Source: Eutreptiella sp. 'Long Island Sound 2002' (taxonomy: Eukaryota > Euglenozoa > Euglenophyceae > Eutreptiales > Eutreptiaceae). From it: 64,000 nucleotides of DNA. The stretch covers positions 88,707,795 through 88,771,794 of the forward strand of contig OZ038382.1 in assembly GCA_964036045.1 (NCBI GenBank). The letters run 5' to 3'. This document shows, one piece after another, positions 57,768 through 64,000 of this stretch. The notes under the pieces were generated by a model. The model saw only the letters and a program-made list of their open reading frames with translations, was not told the origin of the DNA and did not search any database. The position numbers and the translations under genes are program-made. Position 1 is the stretch's first letter. The number at the start of each line of letters is the position of its first letter.

Positions 57768-57788
57768 AAGTAGCGCGCCGGGCAAACA
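57768..57788 (+). repeat. GCGCGCCGGGC repeat, right boundary
   Basis: GTAGCGCGCCGGGCAAACA, a single copy about 730 bp after the left pair, directly following the end of the transposase-derived frame. Confidence 0.85.
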
Positions 57789-60600
57789 TTCCCCCTTGGA
57801 CGGAAGTATACTAAGCTGTGAGACTGCATCTTGAACGTGAATGTGGTTTTCTAGAGGATGAGACACAAAAAAAAATTCCAGAAGCAAACCATGTTTGAAA
57901 TATTAGTAGGAAAAACAAAAAGCCACCCAATTTGTACCGAACCCCCCACCTCCGCTCGTGCGCAAAATGTACCAAAAAAAACCCAGCTAAAATGTAACAA
58001 ACAACCTCTGAAAATGTACTAGATCACCCCCCCCCCCCCCCGCGGGGGGTGGTGGTGGTGGTTGTGGTTCCCTTTTCACGGCTATTGTGTGAGGTGTTTG
58101 TGACAGAATGCTTTAGAAGAACTCAAGCATCTTGTGCAATTGAGCCTCAAGCTAGTTGAGGCTGCTTTAAGCCCAACCATGTGACTTTGAAAACAAAGTT
58201 TGACTTATCTACATTTTGGGGGTTGTGCGGGGGGCTTGGCATATTTTGGGGGATTTTTGGTATTATCTTGGGGGTTGTTCATTACATTTTGGGCTGTTTC
58301 TTTTGGTACCTTCAGGGGTTTGTCCGGAAAATTTTTTGGAGGTTCTTTGGTATATTTTGGCGGGTGTTTTGGTATATTTTTTTGGAGATTTATTATACAA
58401 GTAGGGAGTTTTGCGCTGCATCTGGGGGGAGTTTATAGTGCAATGCAGTATCTCGTGCTCTGTTTGCGTACGTTTGTGCTGTGGATGTAAGGTGTAGTGT
58501 TGTATTGTGGGTTGCTGTCATCGGTAATCCCACACGTTATGGTGAAGAAATGGTGTTGCCTGGTAAATGCTCATTGTTGGTGTTTTGGCGGCTGTGTGCC
58601 TGGGTAGCACAATGATTGCTAGTGCGGGTATGCCTCTGTAGGCACCGGGCTGTTGCCAATGCAGCCGGCGTATGTGCTCAACCCAGCTGGCTAATATACT
58701 CACCTCTAAATGTGTCAGCTGGGCTTGCTGGCAGCCGGCCGTTGGTTGTCGCAGCCAGCGGATCACCTTTTTGTTGCGGTGTAGTTACGCTACGCGTTAT
58801 GGTGTTTTTGTGTTGAGTCTGTAGTGGCTGACACCACTCGCGGACTGTTGCGGCTCTAATACGTTGTTTGCTTGTTGTTTCGGCTCCAAGATCTAAGCTT
58901 GCCGACTGTCCTCGCCCCAAAATGCAATGTGTAGCTCCTTTGTCCCTACGGGGTTGCCAAATTTGTTTGGTTACATAGTACTGGTGCGTGAAAGGGGATG
59001 TGCTCCCTTGCTTGCTTTCAAACCGGATACCCTCAGCACAGGACAATATAGGTCTCAACGTGCCCTTCCTATAGTATCTTGATCCCATGGTCCTCTATGC
59101 CGTGCGCTCCTTGTATGTACACGTTAACTTGCGCTCCACCGTATGTACATGTATGGGGCATCGTAGTTTTGAACTATGTCCACCCTTGGCTCCTTGCGTT
59201 TTCTCCATGTCTGTTGCTGTTTTGTGGGCTCGTTGCGGGGGGCGCTGCCGAAGAAAGCCACTTGGTGGAAGCTGTGTGTGTGGTGGTTGCGGGTGGTGTC
59301 CCGTGTTTGCTGTGGTGATTTCTCCACATCACTGATGCTTGATGAACGTGGAAGAGTGGTGATTGGTTTAGCAGCCCTTACTGGAAAATGCTTCCGCCGC
59401 AGCATTCTCTCCTCTGTGTGACCTTTGCCCGCACCATTGGGGTGGTTACTCCTACAATGCCTCCGCATAAGTTTGGTCGCGACTGGTTAGCGTTAATTTC
59501 AACTTGCTGTTGGCACAATGCCAAGTTGTGGCTCCTTGGTGGCGAAAGATAAAATGGGGTTCGACTCCTTTAGATATGTGCTTCTATTCATCCTAAAATC
59601 CCCAAGATGATTATGTTTCAACTAATCAAAGAAAAGTAGAACTAAATGAAAACTATCAATAAGATACCTTAAAACAAAGTTTGGAAAATGGGCTCATAAA
59701 ACTATAGAATTTTTGGGAGGGTTGCACACGAGCAAAAATTTATCTAAATCTATATCTCAATTGGTTGTTTGATAAAACACTTTCAATACAAAATATTCCT
59801 AATCCAATCCCCAACCAACATAACAACAACAAACAAGAGCAAAGGCAAAGCAAGGAAGATACGAAGAAAATCACCATGTCCGCATCAGAGTCATTGTTGA
59901 CGGTGTCGGGCCGCCGTGCCGTTGCCAAGGCCCCACCATTTCTGTTTCTCCACAGCGGCGGGTCGTGGTGGCCAAGGCATTGAGGATCCATACGGCTTTA
60001 ACCCCACTTAGGCAGCCAAGAATGGGGCCGGGCTCTCCACGGCTACATGCTAAACAAAGCATAAGAGACGTGTGACACCAAATCCAACTCTAATACATGC
60101 ATTACCTTTATCCTTGCTGGTAACTAAACAATAACAAACCTCCAATGGAAATCACTACGTGCAACAACCAAAATCCAAGCAACAACAAACAAACAATATG
60201 TGGTTGAATGGACTTAATGCATAACAATGCAATGAATGTAATGAAATCATATGAATGCAACACATGGAATGCGACAAAGCAAAATAGTGGTGCACCATTG
60301 AGAAACTACAATTCCCACCTCGAAAGCGAACTAATCAATTGAAGAGGATAAACGTTCAATCAGAACCAGACCGAATGAATCCTTATATTCGCATATTCGT
60401 GCGATGGCAGCGCAGGCTGCAACACGGTCTAAACTAACCAATCACGATCTTTAAGCAGCAATAATATGATTGCATGACAGCAAAGAATTGAATGATGCGC
60501 TTGAGAGTACTGATCGCGGCCCGCAGGCGACGCGATCTGTCTTACTGTAATCTGCGATCTGTCTGGCACTGTACAGTCTAAATCTGCAACACAATCACCT
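57789..60600. other. No recognisable gene
   Basis: A C-run lies at 58027-58042. GGTTCGACTCC near 59.56 kb matches a Pol III B box and TGGTTAGCG near 59.48 kb resembles a D-arm, but no cloverleaf forms around them. 58.2-58.4 kb is T/G-rich with TTTTGGTATATTTTGG repeats. Confidence 0.4.
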
Positions 60601-60835
60601 GAGCTGTAGCGACCTTGAAACAAATCAATTTTTTCCAACTCCCCCCCAGACTCTACACTGAAACTGGGGATGTCTACAGGGGCGCTGCATCATAGACTTC
60701 GACAGACTACCCTGACAACACAGACAGCTGGACATCTGGATACGTGACGGAGGAAAAACTAACACTCAACACCATTGAAAAACTGAACCATGTCAAATGA
60801 TTCAGGATCACTGACAACAGCAAGCAGTCCTGAAT

Positions 60836-60978
60836 TGGGATACCTGGAATCCTGCCGCCTGGGATCACCAGCACACTGGGACACCTGGGTACCCTGAATT
60901 CTGCCATTTGGGATCACAGGCACACTGGGACACCTGGGTACCCTGAATTCTGCCATCTGGGATACAGGCATATTTGAA
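60836..60978 (+). repeat. Tandem repeat of about 55 bp, 2.5 units
   Basis: Units share GCACACTGGGACACCTGGGT, ACCCTGAATTCTGCCAT and GGGATCACAGGCA. The two full units are almost identical. Confidence 0.85.
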
Positions 60979-61039
60979 CACTGGGGTACTGACATCAGGG
61001 CAGTCGGGAAGCAGGGACCAGCAGGCCCAGAGAACACGG

Positions 61040-61190
61040 GCCACTGATACAGAGCGCGTCTGCATTATCTGCAACGTCTGCGTACGACTGCACTGTCTGC
61101 ACTGTCTGTAACATCTGTAATGTCTGAGCAAGTTTGCACTACACTGTCTATAACGCCTGCAATGTCTGCTACAGCCGCAATGTCTACAAT
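61040..61190 (+). repeat. CTGTCTGCA / ATCTGTAATGTCTG degenerate simple repeat
   Basis: Alternating GTCTGCA, CTGTCTG and AATGTCTG words over about 150 bp. Confidence 0.7.
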
Positions 61191-64000
61191 GCCAAGTAGC
61201 CAGACCCCCCATACTGTGGAGTACGCAGACAGGGCCTCCAGTCACTACCAGCTGTCAGTACCACAAAACCAGAAATTCAGGACGCCTCAGGTAACAAAGG
61301 TTATAACAGGACAAACATCTGCCATGCATGCACCCCTAGAAAGGGACTGCACACATACTGAAAGGCCTGAGACTGAGAACCGAAAACAAGACGTACCCAT
61401 ATTACACAGACTGTCACACTGTCCACAAAACTTTCTTCCACCAGAGACCAAACTCCCTGTACCCATAGAGCCATTACTGGGTCGACCACTAGGGAGGGCA
61501 CTCTCATACTTGACCAAACTGGATGTCTGCACCAAGGTCGAACTTACCGACCGTGCACTGGCACATAGGCTCATTGGCTTCAGTGTCAGTCTTACCGGAA
61601 TACCAGAAAATAACTGGAAGCATCAGTACCTCCTATGAACCATTCAGAGTCCTTGAGATCAGGAGAAAGCTGAGCAACCGCTGAACATCAATGTCAAACT
61701 GACAGTCGGGTTATGCAAGGCAAAAAGGTGAGGTACTTACGGCGACCCCTTATAGCGGGTGTGTCGCTCATGGCTTCCCACTCCCGAAGGAGGGCCAATC
61801 GCTCATGGTTGGTACAAAAAATAGATAAGACAAATGAATAGTAGCGGAAGACATGGCGCTCCCCAGACCCGCGGTCTAAAAAAAATCACACTGTTCTCGA
61901 CCCAATGGTTACTGTCATTGATACAGGAAAACAGAAGTCGGCAAGAACCGATCGTCGGTGTACAAACCAACACTGCTGTACTCCCACGGCACAACGAAAG
62001 TTAACCTACAGTAGGCCACTGCAGACTACCGGTACATGGTTGGCGTAGGGGCAGGGGGTATACTACAAGTCCGGGTGACCACGGGCAGGATGCATGACCA
62101 GAACGTCATACACCCCCTGGTGCTGAGTTAGCTACTCCCGGCACAATGAGGGAGAAGGGGTTGTTTTCTCCCTGAGGGTCTCCGACGTAAGTACCTCACA
62201 CCCTAACTTAGATACCACTAGCTTATCCCAATCTTTCTTCGCAGTTGAAATCTGGTCTACACCTGAGTGCAGAACAAAGCAGGAACTCAGATCAGAGGCC
62301 ATTGGAGTCCGGCAAACTTACCTCTATGCTCGCAAATACACACTACCGCTTACTCCACTACGCACTTGCCCTCAATCAGGCTGTTACTCAGTCATGCTCT
62401 CACAGCACGTCAACCAGACCGCCTGAAGTAGGCTGTCCTGCAGTCCTAAGGGTTTATTTGTCTGGTGGACTAAGGTTAAGCCATAGCAAAACAGGAGAGT
62501 CATTTATGCTCGACAGAGTCCAGAGGCTACTCACCTAAAGGCGGTTTCTGTGACACCCAGGATTCCTCACACTTCATTCCTAAGAATACTCAGTACAGCA
62601 CCACGGGATACAGCGATACGCGGCAATGCACAGTGGTTACCTGTACTGGCTTTACAGCCACCGCAGTTGCCATCACAAGTAAAAAAAAAGCTCAGGCACA
62701 CAGAAAGAAGTGAGCTGCATTCACTCACCCAGAAGTTGTGACACCCTCAGGTGGTATCTTGGGTGGTGCTTAGGAGGTAATGCTCAAAGGCATTCCATAC
62801 CTTCCCGTCAGTAGCACTTGTACACCCTGGGTCTCAGAGACGCATTACAGGGGCATCCAGTGCATCAGCTGAAAGCTGACAAATAAAGACAGACGCGACA
62901 TCGCAGATAAAATGAGCGACAGACTTCCACACAGAACTGTTTGTTCACTCGGACACAACCTCCCTTGACCTTCAAGCTGGCCTTCAGGGGTGTTAAAATC
63001 TGCCCCTAAGGACAGAACAGTTTGCGCGTATCAATCAGTACAGCGCTATGCACATCCTGGTACTGGTGGTTCCCGTCTCACTGGGGCATTATACCCATTA
63101 TTGACCGTAATCCCTACAAGTACTCAAGAAAGAAGTTTGTGCAACAGCAAAGAAGGTCATCTGAGGGCGGAAACTGTGCAGTTTCCTAAACAGCTGCCTC
63201 AGTAGGCACACTAGGCGGACTTGTGCACTTCAGACCTGTTATAGCAGCCTACTGTCCATCGTACCGACAGTACCAAAAGGTGTCTTAAGAGAGGAAAAAT
63301 GCAGAATTCAAAAGCTGCCATCATATGCAGGAAGCCACATAGGCACAGGCCCTGGCTGACACGCCACAGAAATACAAGTCAGGATACACAAACACCAAAG
63401 AGGATGGCCAAGCACCCAAGCAATCATGCAGCCAATATCCTGCAAGACATTACAGGAAAGACAAAGGCAGTCCCAACGCAACAGTAGCTTACAACACGAA
63501 CAACCCCTCTAAGGAGAGGTGTAGCAACTCACTGAAAACCAAACAGTGTAACTGGGTTAATTCCCCTGGACCTTCAGGCGTCTGTAAAGTACAGACCCAA
63601 ACTCAGAATAAGTAAGGTTCCTGGAACGAAACCTAACGTTCTTCACTGGGGCAAAACCAGAACAAACACGTTGTTACCTGCAAGCTATTACTGAACATGG
63701 AACATCCACCAGAAAAACATCCTGAGACCAACTAAAACAGACTAGGTGATGCAGAACTACCCTCCTATTGGACGAAGGGTGCTGAGCTAAACGTATGACT
63801 GGTTACGGACTGTGTTAAGGGGGCCCTTGCCAGGGACTGTCATACCCCAGAAACACGACCATCAGGGTGGTCCTGAAAAAGGACCTCCCGTACCCTCTCA
63901 CCGTGTACGCAAACACGGGAGGGGTAACCAAGGGGTTAAAGGAGCGAGGACGACAAAGCTGAAACCCCAAGTAGGGAGGAAATCCCATGAACGAGTTTAA
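61191..64000. other. No recognisable gene
   Basis: A 172-codon plus-strand frame spans 61120-61638 but starts in simple repeat and shows no family. The sequence to the window end lacks recognisable domains and the repeats seen elsewhere. Confidence 0.4.

Noticed and set aside
59470-59580. A tRNA gene suggested by TGGTTAGCG and GGTTCGACTCC
   Set aside because: Spacing and pairing do not make a cloverleaf; no acceptor stem is found.
61120-61638. A 172-codon frame as a gene
   Set aside because: Its N-terminal third is translated simple repeat and the rest shows no family, splice or composition support.

Overview
The window is nuclear DNA of a eukaryote, probably a repeat-rich unicellular one such as an alga or other protist; I cannot name the lineage. 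The reasons are GT-AG introns inside recognisable genes, Helitron-like, Ty3/gypsy and DDE transposon remains, very long microsatellites, a 200-bp satellite and an internal CCCTAA tract. There are no bacterial operons, ribosome binding sites or CRISPR arrays. Coding density is low. Only two stretches look like host genes, and both belong to wybutosine (tRNA-Phe position 37) biosynthesis.

Layout. 1-1.5 kb and 10.87-14.3 kb hold copies of a terminal-inverted-repeat element family (TIR CTACACCCCTCTCCC) built from 130-165 bp subrepeats. One member appears to be split by a Helitron-like element at about 1.57-10.86 kb. That element reads on the minus strand: Rep (HUH), Pif1-type helicase with a SAP-like tail, then a C48/Ulp1-type cysteine protease. 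It is bracketed by 11 same-orientation copies of a 28-bp motif. 14.3-17.6 kb is mostly non-coding, with one possible methyltransferase exon and a chromodomain Ty3/gypsy remnant. 17.8-19.1 kb carries a Kelch beta-propeller of TYW4 type. 19.1-22.7 kb is microsatellite-rich and has no recognisable gene. 22.7-33.8 kb is a poly-C-bearing satellite block with a higher-order repeat, mixed with a dispersed repeat in both orientations and a tRNA-like SINE pair.

33.9-36.3 kb is an unusual cassette: putative exons and one 423-codon frame with a faint methyltransferase-like pattern, bracketed by four copies of a 20-bp palindrome. 37.2-38.7 kb is a decayed transposase-like gene. 39.0-43.6 kb is a GC-rich decayed coding region. 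45.06-45.94 kb is an 870-bp CA/CGCA microsatellite. 47.76-49.40 kb is a three-exon JmjC gene (TYW5, or the C-terminal half of a Kelch-JmjC TYW4). 50-64 kb is mostly repeats and decayed elements, including a second C48 protease fused to a tudor-like domain (52.9-55.0 kb) and a DDE_Tnp_4 cassette between GCGCGCCGGGC repeats (57.0-57.8 kb).

How it fits together. The Kelch and JmjC modules are on the same strand and in the order used in fused fungal TYW4, so they may be distant exons of one gene or two neighbouring pathway genes. Most of the rest is mobile DNA. Its frames are broken mainly by TGA and TAG at sites where CGA or CAG would fit, which points to C-to-T decay, probably at methylated CpG.
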